A stretch of DNA of 30,452 nucleotides, from positions 1 through 30,452 of IMG/VR virus record IMGVR_UViG_3300020583_000031; one strand, written 5' to 3'. Both the position numbers and the translations under genes were made by a program. The notes under the pieces are model-generated. The model made no database searches. It saw only the letters and a program-made list of their open reading frames with translations, and was not told where the DNA came from. Positions 16,619 to 23,595 of the stretch are shown here, piece after piece; positions within the stretch are counted from its first letter, which is position 1; every line of letters starts with the position of its first letter. This DNA is from a virus.

Positions 16619-18321
16619 CGCGCCCCGCAGGAGATCACCCTTCGTTGCGGCAGCCTCCTCCGCGGCACCAACTCGCCCATAGCCTTCGTCGCCGGATTCA
16701 ACACCGACTCAACAAGGTTAATTGTCTTGAGCCCCACCCACGCCGCACCAAGAGCACCAACAGCTAGGGTGACGTCCTTGAGAATCGCGGGATGCTTGGC
16801 CATCGCATCGCCAACCGTCTTAGCGACATTCGCCACCTGAGTCATCACCGGAACAAACACGGTCCCAATTTCGATCGCCGCAGCGCCGAACGCCGCCTTC
16901 GCGTCAGCCATCTTCGCATTCAACGTCGACTGAGTCTCGTTGAAACCCTTAACCGTCCCATCATGCTCACGGGTCGTCTGGTCGATCTGCCTGATCTTCT
17001 CGTTGGTGGCATCCGTGGCAGTGCCTGTGAGCTGCATCGCGATCCGGGCAGTCTCCTGATTACCAGTCGCCAACGCCAACGCCTGCATAAAAGTCTGGAT
17101 GTCGCCCTGCCCAGTTTTCAACGCAGTCGAGTAACCCGTGACCTTGTTATTCAACCCAACCCACTGCTGCAACTCGTTGGCCTGCTCAACATCCAAACCG
17201 CCGCGCGTCTTACGGAAATCCTTATACGACAGGGTGCCCGCTTTGATGGCCTCGGCGACACTCTTCACTGCGGGAGGCATCGCGTCGAACATCTTGTTCG
17301 CGGCGGCAGTTGCCTGCTCGCTCTTGTAGAACGTGTCTATCATGACCTGCTGCTGCGGGTTCATGTGTTCACGAATCGTGTTCGCGATCAACTGCAGCGT
17401 GCCCGCCAGCCCGCGCTGCCCGAGCTTCTCTTTCACGTCGTTGGCGTTGAGGCCGAGTTGTCCCATCTCATCACGCATCTTCGCGCTCGGGTTCGACAGC
17501 GTCGAGTACGCGCGGGCCATGTTCTGCGCGGCTTGCGCTGCGCCAGTACCCGACTGGGTGATCTGCGCCAGCGAACCATACACGTCAGACAGGCTCGCCC
17601 CCACCGCGGAAGCAAAAGGTTCGACCGAGTGCAGTGCACCCGAGAAATCTTGGAAGTTCGTCTTGGCCATACCGACCGCCGCAACCATCTTCGACATAAC
17701 GTCAGCGGCTTTTTCCTGCCCGAAACCAAAGTCGCTCATCGACGTCGTCAAACCACCAAGAACCTCTTTAAGGTCCGCGTTCTCCGACTTCGCGCCCTGC
17801 GCCGCAGCTTTCAACACATTCACACCGTCAGCGCCGCGATACCCGGCCTTCTCCACCGTGTACATCGCGTTGGAAAGATCCCCCGCCGAATACCCCACCT
17901 GGCCGGCTAACTGCAAGATACCGTCAGAGACGGCCTGCATACCCTTCGCCGTCTCACCCGCAGAAGCAACGAGACGCACCTGAGACGCCTGAAAATCACC
18001 GGCCTTCTTCGTGGTTTCCACCAACGCCGCACCGAAACCGGCCACCGCTGCAACACCAGCAGTGTTGAAAACCTGCATCGCCCTACTGGCGCCATCAGCG
18101 CTACCAGTGATAGCGCCCGTCAACGCCTTCCAGCGCGTCGCCAGCACATCGAGAGAACGACCACCACCAAACGCGCCAGAGAGATCCGCGGCAGACTTGA
18201 ACGCTGCCGTGAAAGCCGCCGCACCCTCAGCACCAGCCTTAGCCAGCTGGCCTTTGACCTGGCTGGTTTCGGCCATGACCGGAACCCACAACGCAGCAAG
18301 GTTAATATCCCCGTCAGCCAT
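16378..18321 (-). CDS. Tape measure protein, N-terminal portion (frame breaks near 16670)
   Basis: ATG at 18321 is preferred over a GTG six bases earlier because GGAGG is then correctly spaced. The protein begins MADGDINLAALWVPVMAETS and shows the standard tape measure opening, with alternating helices and phrases such as GFGAALVETTKKAGDFQASQVRL. It continues GVNVLKAAAQGAKSENADLK, then FGQEKAADVMSKMVAAVGMAK and MARAYSTLSNPSAKMRDEMGQLG. It is coding-like down to NPATKAMGEL near 16670. The remaining frame to 16378 is Arg-rich and does not look coding, while the -1 frame continues the tape measure. Either a single-base loss, a sequencing or assembly error, or an unusual -1 frameshift is responsible. 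It sets tail length and is threaded in the tail tube. Confidence 0.85.
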   Translation of the reverse strand: MADGDINLAALWVPVMAETSQVKGQLAKAGAEGAAAFTAAFKSAADLSGAFGGGRSLDVLATRWKALTGAITGSADGASRAMQVFNTAGVAAVAGFGAALVETTKKAGDFQASQVRLVASAGETAKGMQAVSDGILQLAGQVGYSAGDLSNAMYTVEKAGYRGADGVNVLKAAAQGAKSENADLKEVLGGLTTSMSDFGFGQEKAADVMSKMVAAVGMAKTNFQDFSGALHSVEPFASAVGASLSDVYGSLAQITQSGTGAAQAAQNMARAYSTLSNPSAKMRDEMGQLGLNANDVKEKLGQRGLAGTLQLIANTIREHMNPQQQVMIDTFYKSEQATAAANKMFDAMPPAVKSVAEAIKAGTLSYKDFRKTRGGLDVEQANELQQWVGLNNKVTGYSTALKTGQGDIQTFMQALALATGNQETARIAMQLTGTATDATNEKIRQIDQTTREHDGTVKGFNETQSTLNAKMADAKAAFGAAAIEIGTVFVPVMTQVANVAKTVGDAMAKHPAILKDVTLAVGALGAAWVGLKTINLVESVLNPATKAMGELVPRRRLPQRRVISCGARWASSLKVGLRLRVPTWRVMRRSPRLGRPAFCMAPLLSVRMLRRVPLLVGPSVLLCRLLVRVWARLSAAVSLAVWGFLIS

Positions 18322-18339
18322 GGTCACCCCCTCCAGTCA

Positions 18340-18741
18340 TCAAACAATCTGCTTCTCAGTAGCAGCCAACTCAGCAGCCCGCGCCCGATCCCGGGCACGA
18401 CGCGCCTCAAATTCCTCACGCGTCTGCGGAGTCAACCGCGGCGACCCATCCGACTTAATCGGACCCGGGTCAGCCTCAACCGCAACACCAGGACGCATAT
18501 AGCGTTGCGGCAACTCCGTCAAACCAGCCTGCTGCTCAGCCCAATTCGCGATCAGATGATCAGTCTGCGACCAACCACCCTCAACCGCATAACGCACAGC
18601 ACTCCCCGGCGGGGAAGCAATCACAATCGACACAAAATCGCCGAACTCAATCGGCGCAGCACCGTGATAACCAAGAGAATTCAGGTCGCGGACAACAGCG
18701 TGCCGGTATTTGCACACAATGTCGACGACCGTCAGGATTCC
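18340..18741 (-). CDS. Tail assembly chaperone, frameshift extension (T part)
   Basis: This frame has no good start of its own: GTG at 18717 lacks an SD, and the frame is open upstream to the slippery site. A -1 shift at GGGGGAA (18738-18744) joins the upstream chaperone to GILTVVDIV, then CKYRHAVVRDLNSLGYHGAAP. The extension has about 134 residues and ends with a charged helix (TREEFEARRARDRARAAEL). A G plus GT pair made by -1 frameshifting is a conserved arrangement before the tape measure gene. These proteins are thought to hold the tape measure during tail assembly. The tape measure start lies about 20 nt downstream. Confidence 0.78.
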   Translation of the reverse strand, partial: GILTVVDIVCKYRHAVVRDLNSLGYHGAAPIEFGDFVSIVIASPPGSAVRYAVEGGWSQTDHLIANWAEQQAGLTELPQRYMRPGVAVEADPGPIKSDGSPRLTPQTREEFEARRARDRARAAELAATEKQIV

Positions 18742-19085
18742 CCCACCGATGCCCCACCAATATCCTTGGCCCAGGCGTTCACCAACTCCAACGCCTCATC
18801 ATCACCCAACTCGAACACACGCTCCTGCACCGCATCCGGCACACCAGCACACTCCAACGCGAACATGATCTGTCCAACGAAGTTGCGTTTGTTCATCTGG
18901 TAGGCGAACCAAAAATGCTTGTCCTTCGGCACAGCCTTCGAACCGTGCGGCAACACAATCGGCTCGCCGCCGGCCTTCGGCTCCCACGTGAACACGTCCG
19001 CGTCAACCCCGGCCTCATCAAGGACCGGGGCTTCCACAGATTCAGTTTCAGAAGCGGCTTTCGGGGTGGCTGGTTTAGTAGCCAC
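18732..19085 (-). CDS. Tail assembly chaperone (G part)
   Basis: 117 residues from GTG at 19085, just after the tail tube stop. The first 30 residues are Ala/Glu/Pro-rich (MATKPATPKAASETESVEA). The rest is a compact helical region with FTWEPKAGGEPIVLPHGSKA, KHFWFAYQMNKRNFVGQIM and DDEALELVNAWAKDIGGA. This composition and position match G-type tail chaperones. Near its end GTG-GGG-GAA-TCC-TGA contains the slippery sequence. Most ribosomes would stop here and a fraction would shift -1 into the T part. The SD is weak, so coupling from the tail tube gene is likely. Confidence 0.82.
   Translation of the reverse strand: MATKPATPKAASETESVEAPVLDEAGVDADVFTWEPKAGGEPIVLPHGSKAVPKDKHFWFAYQMNKRNFVGQIMFALECAGVPDAVQERVFELGDDEALELVNAWAKDIGGASVGES
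18738..18744 (-). other. Programmed -1 frameshift site GGGGGAA
   Basis: On the minus strand the zero frame reads GTG GGG GAA TCC TGA. Slipping back one base gives GGG GGA ATC CTG and bypasses the TGA, leading into the T-part frame. The P-site GGG re-pairs perfectly; the A-site GAA to GGA needs a middle G-U pair. The location six codons or fewer before the G-part stop is typical. Confidence 0.7.
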
Positions 19086-19087
19086 GT

Positions 19088-19714
19088 CTAGCTGCCACCC
19101 AAACCGGAACCACCAGTGGTGACACCGTCATTCACGTACAAGTAGCCGTGGTTCCCGCTGCTGTCCGGGAACGCCTTCAACGTGGCGTCAACCGAAGTAA
19201 GGGCCTTGTTCGTCAAGTCCACATCACCAAGCTGGGTGATACGGCCGATCGGAATAACCACGCGGATCAAAGCCTCAAAGCCAGCGGCAGTGAAGTAGTA
19301 GCCGTCAAACACCCACGACAGGGTGTCCAGGATTTGCGAGTTCATCTGAACCGCAACCTCAGTGCCGTTCACGTTCGTCGCAGGCGTCACCGTCAAGTTA
19401 CTGTTCCGGTACGCAGCCGCCAAAACGTTGGAGTCCAGGAACTGGTACAGCTTGAACGACATGGTGCGCGAGTACTTTTCCTGCAGAGTGGAGATCAGGT
19501 CGCCACCCCACACAAACACGTCAGTGTTGGAGCGGTCTTCCTTCTGCTTCAAACCGTTCTCGTCGACATAGCCGAGGTCGGTGAACCCAGAGTTCAGCGC
19601 CACATACGAAGAGGTCGGAAGTGCGGTACCGACTGGTGCGTACAGCACGGAACCGGTGATTCGTGGTGAGGGTGCAATTGTTTGCTTGACATTGTCGGCG
19701 GAGGCAGTAGCCAC
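19088..19714 (-). CDS. Major tail (tube) protein
   Basis: 208 residues, GTG at 19714 with AAAGGA upstream. The sequence starts MATASADNVKQTIAPSPRIT. It has the features of siphovirus tube subunits: YAPVGTALPTS, FTDLGYVDENGLKQKEDRS, DVFVWGGDLISTLQEKYSRTMSFKLYQ and LTSVDATLKAFPDSSG, with a Gly/Ser C-terminus. In mycobacteriophages the major tail subunit directly precedes the tail chaperone pair, as here. A hairpin lies between the upstream tail terminator gene and this start and may set expression or protect the message, fitting a highly made structural protein. Confidence 0.88.
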   Translation of the reverse strand: MATASADNVKQTIAPSPRITGSVLYAPVGTALPTSSYVALNSGFTDLGYVDENGLKQKEDRSNTDVFVWGGDLISTLQEKYSRTMSFKLYQFLDSNVLAAAYRNSNLTVTPATNVNGTEVAVQMNSQILDTLSWVFDGYYFTAAGFEALIRVVIPIGRITQLGDVDLTNKALTSVDATLKAFPDSSGNHGYLYVNDGVTTGGSGLGGS

Positions 19715-19733
19715 AACAGCCGTCCTTTCATGA

Positions 19734-19765
19734 GAAAAGCCACGAACCCCCCGGGCCGCGGCTTT
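19734..19765 (-). terminator. Hairpin terminator or attenuator before the tail tube gene
   Basis: On the minus strand AAAGCCGCG pairs with CGTGGCTTT (one G-U pair) around a 12-nt GC-rich loop, followed by TTTCTCATG. The flank GTGGCTTTTCTCATG is shared exactly with the hairpin at 7588-7615. The tube SD follows at once. It may act as partial terminator or as an mRNA 5' stabiliser. Confidence 0.6.
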
Positions 19766-19814
19766 CGATTTGGTATTCAGTTATATATTCGGTTGTTATC
19801 CAGTTGGATTCGGG

Positions 19815-20261
19815 CTAAGAGCCCCCCACTAGTCCAGGAACACGCCAAGTCACCGCGGCGCGATAACGGGTCAAACTAATCACGTTCGGATCCGACAGCC
19901 TGTGCGGCGGAATCGAATTCACCACCCGCGACACGTAATAACCAGACACCGACTGGCCAGTCGCCGCCTTCGCCCACTTATACGCTGTGCGGCAAATCTG
20001 CGACGCCTGAACCTCATTCGGCGAATACCCATGAAGCAACAACGTCATGTCGTACTCGAACACGTTCGGGCACGCCCCACCCGCAGCCTCAAGCCGCAGA
20101 AAACCGTTGATCGTGTCCGCCTGCTGCCCAGGATTCGGCAGGCGGGTGGCGATCGGCGTCGTCCCCATATACGGGGTCAAGTAGTACAAGCCCAGCCATT
20201 CGATGTCGGCGGGCTCGAGGACCGGGTCGATAAACCCAGACGGAAACCCGGGATTCGTCAC
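19815..20261 (-). CDS. Tail terminator protein
   Basis: 148 residues from GTG at 20261, overlapping the upstream stop (GTGA). It contains DIEWLGLYYLTPYMGTTPIA, then RLEAAGGACPNVFEYDMTLLLHGYSPNE, QASQICRTAYKWAKAATG, YYVSRVVNSIPPHRLSDPN and the closing YRAAVTWRVPG. Those features fit the alpha/beta fold of siphovirus tail terminator proteins, which cap the tail tube and join it to the neck. Its position just before the tail tube gene is the usual one. The assignment rests on pattern and synteny. Confidence 0.75.
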   Translation of the reverse strand: MTNPGFPSGFIDPVLEPADIEWLGLYYLTPYMGTTPIATRLPNPGQQADTINGFLRLEAAGGACPNVFEYDMTLLLHGYSPNEVQASQICRTAYKWAKAATGQSVSGYYVSRVVNSIPPHRLSDPNVISLTRYRAAVTWRVPGLVGGS

Positions 20262-20593
20262 CGGCCATCCATCGCCACAGCAGCCTTCAACAACACCGAG
20301 TCAGCCAGCTCCAAGTGGATACCGCCCCCATTAGCCGGCGCCACATAAGCACGGGCACGAGACTCACCGCCCGTAGACAAGATCACCCGGAAGTCATCCG
20401 ACTTCTCAATCAAGTCCTTGCACTCATTGGCCTTCGCCACCAAATGATTGACGACGATCGGCATGTGGCGGATCGCCCGGTCAATCTCGATCATGTCACC
20501 CGGGTCATACCCGCCAGCCAACGAGGCAGCCGCAACAAACCCGCCACCGCCCGCAGCCGCGGTGAAGATAACGTTGACACCACCACCAGGCAT
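20258..20593 (-). CDS. Neck / head-tail joining protein (HK97 gp10-like position)
   Basis: 111 residues, ATG at 20593 with one-base overlap with the upstream stop (TAATG). Gly/Ala-rich N-terminus (MPGGGVNVIFTAAAGGGG) is followed by EIDRAIRHMPIVVNHLVAKANECKDLI and a beta region with VILSTGGESRARAYVAPANG, HLELADSVLLKAAVAMDGR. The order connector, stopper, this gene, tail terminator suggests a gp10-type neck protein or a minor head-tail connector. No single motif decides this. Confidence 0.65.
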   Translation of the reverse strand: MPGGGVNVIFTAAAGGGGFVAAASLAGGYDPGDMIEIDRAIRHMPIVVNHLVAKANECKDLIEKSDDFRVILSTGGESRARAYVAPANGGGIHLELADSVLLKAAVAMDGR

Positions 20594-20991
20594 TAGGTGA
20601 CCCTCCGAACCCTGATAACGCCGCCAAGAATCTTGTTCAACAACGGAAACGGACCCAACCGGTTATCATCCGGATACGACTCAACATGAAACGCGGTACC
20701 CCCGACAGGATTACCGTCACCATCAACACCCGTAGCGCCGATGAGGACCAGGTCCCTCTCTGAATACACCGTCACGTCCGCGACGCCGATCTCCAACACA
20801 GTCTCAACCCGCGCAAGATAATCCACATCCACAATCTCGTGGCTGGAACCGCGCCGACCGAACTGGGCGACCCCCTGCACCTTCCGCGCAACCCACGCCG
20901 CATAAGACTCAGTCGGGTTACCGTGGGCATCATTCACACCCTCAGTCCACGCCGCATGATAAATCGTGATCGGCGTCGGAATCGTGCTCAT
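20593..20991 (-). CDS. Head-closure / head-tail connector protein
   Basis: 132 residues from ATG at 20991, overlapping the small upstream gene by four bases (ATGA). It begins MSTIPTPITIYHAAWTEGVN and is mostly beta: a TIYHAAWTEG opening, VARKVQGVAQFGRRGSS, RVETVLEIGVADVTVYSERD and FHVESYPDDNRLGPFPLLNK. This fits head-closure (stopper) proteins that plug the portal after DNA packaging. The family is usually named by profile search, which I cannot run. Confidence 0.65.
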   Translation of the reverse strand: MSTIPTPITIYHAAWTEGVNDAHGNPTESYAAWVARKVQGVAQFGRRGSSHEIVDVDYLARVETVLEIGVADVTVYSERDLVLIGATGVDGDGNPVGGTAFHVESYPDDNRLGPFPLLNKILGGVIRVRRVT

Positions 20992-21116
20992 GACAGCGCC
21001 ATCACGGTCGCTTCGACCTGACCCTCACTAATCCAGCCCAGATCCAACAACATATCGGCAACGACAGGAGCTAAAAGGCGACTCCACGCAGCACTATCGT
21101 CGAGGTCAGGGATCAC
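20988..21116 (-). CDS. Small neck-region protein (42 aa)
   Basis: GTG at 21116 gives 42 residues starting MIPDLDDSAAWSRLL and continuing APVVADMLLDLGWISEGQ. Its start overlaps the upstream connector stop (GTGA) and its stop overlaps the next ATG (ATGA). Such double overlap strongly supports a real, translationally coupled gene. It appears helical and acidic. I do not know the function; it may be a small neck or assembly subunit or a modifier of its neighbours. Confidence 0.7.
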   Translation of the reverse strand: MIPDLDDSAAWSRLLAPVVADMLLDLGWISEGQVEATVMALS

Positions 21117-21685
21117 GGGCGAACCAAACCACCAAAAGAACGCAACCTGTACCGGCCCAACCGCTCCTTCTGCTGCGGCGACAACGCCACACCCACAGAA
21201 TCCTTCAAATTAAACCGGTACTGCACCGTCTCAACCATCGACGCATTCGACGCCGGCAACTCCATCGCCGTCGCCAACACCTCAAAAATCACAGCCTTCA
21301 CATCCGGCGGAGTCTCCTCGTAGCCGTGCGTGAAAGACACACACGCAGACGGGTCAGGTGCCCGACCCCACGCAGTCGGCAGCGAGTGAGGGTGCATGCG
21401 CAGCCAACCCTTCGGCTCTTGCCACGTGTAATCACAGCCCTCAGTGAGCGTCTGCCCTTCAACGCTGACATCCGTCACCGCGGTAACAAACGTTGAACCG
21501 AGCAGCACCAAACCCTGCTGTCCCAACCAACACCGCTTACCCACCACAGAGACAGTCGGCGCGATGTGCCAGCCGCAAAAACGGCGCACCTCAGCACACA
21601 CCATCTCCAAAAACGTCGCCTGATCCCCCGCCTGCCAACCAGCAAGGTCAGTGTCGGCGTCAGCTACCAGCGGCGCTATCGACAT
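21113..21685 (-). CDS. Head-tail connector / adaptor protein
   Basis: 190 residues from ATG at 21685, with GGAAGG seven bases before it. The body contains FLEMVCAEVRRFCGWHIAPT, a stretch typical of gp6-like adaptor proteins that sit under the portal, then VGKRCWLGQQGLVLLGSTFVTAV and VEGQTLTEGCDYTWQEPKGWLRM. It ends with FTHGYEETPPDVKAVIFEVLATAM and a Gln-Arg-rich helix. The phrase GYEETPPDVKAVIFEVLATA is characteristic of this connector group. The start overlaps the upstream gene by 26 nt. Confidence 0.8.
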   Translation of the reverse strand: MSIAPLVADADTDLAGWQAGDQATFLEMVCAEVRRFCGWHIAPTVSVVGKRCWLGQQGLVLLGSTFVTAVTDVSVEGQTLTEGCDYTWQEPKGWLRMHPHSLPTAWGRAPDPSACVSFTHGYEETPPDVKAVIFEVLATAMELPASNASMVETVQYRFNLKDSVGVALSPQQKERLGRYRLRSFGGLVRP

Positions 21686-21953
21686 CCGAAACCTTCCGAG
21701 GACGACCAGGCTTGCGCGGAACAGCCGTCTCAGCGGCGGGCTCTAGGTCTTTACGCTCCAGCTCAGGCTCAACATGCGCGGCAACATCCACCACCGCAGC
21801 AGGTTTCGTGAGACCAAGCGCGGCCTCTAACTCGGCCTTCTGCTCAAGCAGATACGGAGTCGTCCCCGCACCAACAGCCTCACGTTCAGCGAGCTGATCG
21901 TTCACCGCTTTAAGGTGATCCCTCAGGGGATCGCGGAACTTCGGCTCAGACAC
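21660..21953 (-). CDS. Small post-capsid protein with AT-hook-like tail (97 aa)
   Basis: I choose GTG at 21953, giving MSEPKFRDPLRDHLKAVNDQ, because the region before it is hairpin and SD (GGAAAGAAG) rather than coding. The first part is coiled-coil-like (VNDQLAEREAVGAG, YLLEQKAELEAALGL). The C-terminus is basic with PRKPGRPRK, resembling an AT-hook. In actinophages a small gene of uncertain role often follows the capsid gene. DNA-binding or head decoration are possible and neither is shown. It overlaps the connector gene by 26 nt. Confidence 0.7.
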   Translation of the reverse strand: MSEPKFRDPLRDHLKAVNDQLAEREAVGAGTTPYLLEQKAELEAALGLTKPAAVVDVAAHVEPELERKDLEPAAETAVPRKPGRPRKVSDVDSAAGS

Positions 21954-21979
21954 TAAATTCTTCTTTCCCTTGAAATGAG

Positions 21980-22009
21980 TGTGGGGCCAGCCAAAAGGCT
22001 GACCCCACA
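21980..22009 (-). terminator. Strong hairpin after the capsid gene
   Basis: TGTGGGGTCAGCC pairs with GGCTGGCCCCACA (13 bp, one T-G pair) around a TTTT loop, about 14 nt after the capsid stop. Downstream sequence has no T-run (CTCATTTC), so it may be a processing or attenuating hairpin rather than a full terminator. It would separate high capsid output from the following neck genes. Confidence 0.6.
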
Positions 22010-22022
22010 ACACATCTAGCTA

Positions 22023-23438
22023 CTAGCTACCCCAGGTAGGAGGCGTGAAGCCGGTGATCTGGACCACAGAGTTCGGGTACCGCGACAGGAAGGCGCAGTA
22101 ACTCGAAACCTGCAGCAGCACACTCAATTGAGCGGCCAGCGGCTCGCGGAACGCCTCAGCGCGAAGACCCGACTCGTACAGCACGAGGTCACTCGAGCGG
22201 ACCACGTAGATCGCGTCCTGGTTCGACCCGGTGCCGCCCGTGGTTGAAATGTTCGGGTCGGCGATCACGGGAATGCCTTGGATACGGCCGACGACAGCCT
22301 CCGGTGCGACCCGGTCCAAAACGCCAGCCACGTTCATGGGGCTGTTAGCGTCAGGCAGGAACAGCGGACGGTCCGTGGTGTCCAGCAGCGACAGGAACCA
22401 GCCCCATCGACGCGGGTGCATCAAGATCGCGTCCGGTGGTGCGAAACGGCTCGTGTAGACGGACTGGATCGCGTTCGCGATAGCCGCATACGTGTACTGG
22501 ATTGTCAGACCACCAGTAGCAACCGTCTGGATACCAGAGAGGGTGTTCAGACCCTGGATCTGGCCGCTGGAACCGGAACCGGCGTACAGCGCCGCGTCCA
22601 AGAACTGGGCGTGTGCAGCCGTCAGGTCACCGAAGACGACGGTGTCGATGGGGATGCCGGCCTGGTCGAGCAGCTGGCGAGCGACCGTCTGGTTTCCACC
22701 GATGGTGCACACGTTGGCGGTCACGTAGCTGTCAGTCAGGTCAGTCTCACCAAGCGCGCTGTTCTGAGTGGCCTGCCAGCCAACAGCGGTACCGGTGCTG
22801 ATCTTAGGAACGTTGACCTGCATCGTGCCGTGCGGCAGCGCCTCGTTCGGGATGATGTCAGCGAACGGACGACCCGGACGGGCGTACTTGATCCACTCGG
22901 CCAGCAGGTACGCGGGCGGAGTGAAAGTGCCACCATCACCGGCACCGGACGTGGTGTTCAGACCGAGGCGGTACTCCTGGTACTCAGGCAGCGTACGAAC
23001 GTCCTGCTGGTGACGACGCAGACGGTCCTGCGCTTCGCCGGCAAGGTCGCGTCCCATAGCGATGTCAGCCAGATCCTTGAAGAAGGACCGCTGTGAACCC
23101 TTGGTGTAAACGGCCTGCTCGGTGACGGACTCCAGCTTGGAGGTGGCGCGCTGAGCGATGGCCGCACCGGTGCGCAGATCGGCCCGACGCTGGTTTTCCT
23201 CGTCGAGATCCTGGATCAGCTCGTCCTTGGCCTTCATCTCAGCGTCAATGCGCTTGATGTCGGTGACGTGGCCACGGAATTCACGGTCCTCGTCGTCGTT
23301 CAGGACTTCGCGGTTCTCAGTCTTGGCGACCTTGACGATAGCGTCGCGCTTCGACACAACAACTTCGCGCTCTTTGGCGAGGTCATTGCGGGTGGTGATA
23401 AGTCGTGACAGATAGGACGACTCTTGTTCCTGTTCCAC
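22023..23438 (-). CDS. Major capsid protein, HK97 fold with delta domain
   Basis: 471 residues, GTG at 23438, with AAAGG eight bases upstream. Residues 1-110 are charged coiled coil (KEREVVVSKRDAIVKVAKTE, DDEDREFRGHVTDIKRIDAE), the internal scaffolding (delta) domain usually removed by the prohead protease. The mature shell begins around residue 125-150. Typical HK97 shell features follow: LTDSYVTANVCTIGGNQTVA, DAALYAGSGSSGQIQGLNTL, AILMHPRRWGWFLSLLDTTD and YVVRSSDLVLYESGLRAEAF. The end TGFTPPTWGS is also typical. It has its own promoter and leader and follows the protease with a nuclease gene between them. Confidence 0.93.
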   Translation of the reverse strand: MEQEQESSYLSRLITTRNDLAKEREVVVSKRDAIVKVAKTENREVLNDDEDREFRGHVTDIKRIDAEMKAKDELIQDLDEENQRRADLRTGAAIAQRATSKLESVTEQAVYTKGSQRSFFKDLADIAMGRDLAGEAQDRLRRHQQDVRTLPEYQEYRLGLNTTSGAGDGGTFTPPAYLLAEWIKYARPGRPFADIIPNEALPHGTMQVNVPKISTGTAVGWQATQNSALGETDLTDSYVTANVCTIGGNQTVARQLLDQAGIPIDTVVFGDLTAAHAQFLDAALYAGSGSSGQIQGLNTLSGIQTVATGGLTIQYTYAAIANAIQSVYTSRFAPPDAILMHPRRWGWFLSLLDTTDRPLFLPDANSPMNVAGVLDRVAPEAVVGRIQGIPVIADPNISTTGGTGSNQDAIYVVRSSDLVLYESGLRAEAFREPLAAQLSVLLQVSSYCAFLSRYPNSVVQITGFTPPTWGS

Positions 23439-23511
23439 TTCGGGAACCTTTCTGTGTAGGCGCCCGATATGGAAAGACCTGCTGGGCGCGGTTAATTGGC
23501 TGCGCTCACCA

Positions 23512-23531
23512 GCAGGTCGGGTGTCCGTTGC
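23512..23531. repeat. Direct repeat copy near capsid start
   Basis: Perfect 20-nt match to 23553-23572, followed by a single mismatch and three more matching bases. Confidence 0.9.
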
Positions 23532-23552
23532 GTGCTAGTCGCTAGATAATTT

Positions 23553-23572
23553 GCAGGTCGGGTGTCCGTTGC
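23553..23572. repeat. Direct repeat copy far from capsid start
   Basis: Partner of the copy at 23512-23531; 41 nt between copy starts. Confidence 0.9.
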
Positions 23573-23595
23573 ATGCAGAACTATCTCTAAGCGCA

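Larger units (their letters stand above)
23476..23572 (-). promoter_or_regulatory. Capsid leader with duplicated 20-nt segment and alternative hairpins
   Basis: GCAGGTCGGGTGTCCGTTGC (plus-strand orientation) occurs twice without mismatch at 23512-23531 and 23553-23572. A perfect 10-bp inverted repeat, GACCTGCTGG (23476-23485) and CCAGCAGGTC (23509-23518), can form a hairpin followed by TTTCC on the minus transcript. The same GACCTGC core in the upstream copy could pair with the downstream arm instead. A CTAG-TCG-CTAG palindrome lies between copies. The layout is attenuator-like, about 40-110 nt before the capsid start. Confidence 0.55.

Noticed and set aside
16378-16660. The Arg-rich end of the N-terminal tape measure frame as a real C-terminus
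   Set aside because: The -1 frame over the same region gives tape-measure-like sequence, so this tail is probably an artefact of the frame change.
18340-18717. T-part chaperone as an independent gene starting at 18717
   Set aside because: No SD at that GTG; the frame is open to the slippery site and fits the known frameshift arrangement.
23512-23572. CRISPR-like repeats
   Set aside because: Only two copies, 20 nt with short unrelated spacing and no cas gene; better explained as leader duplication.
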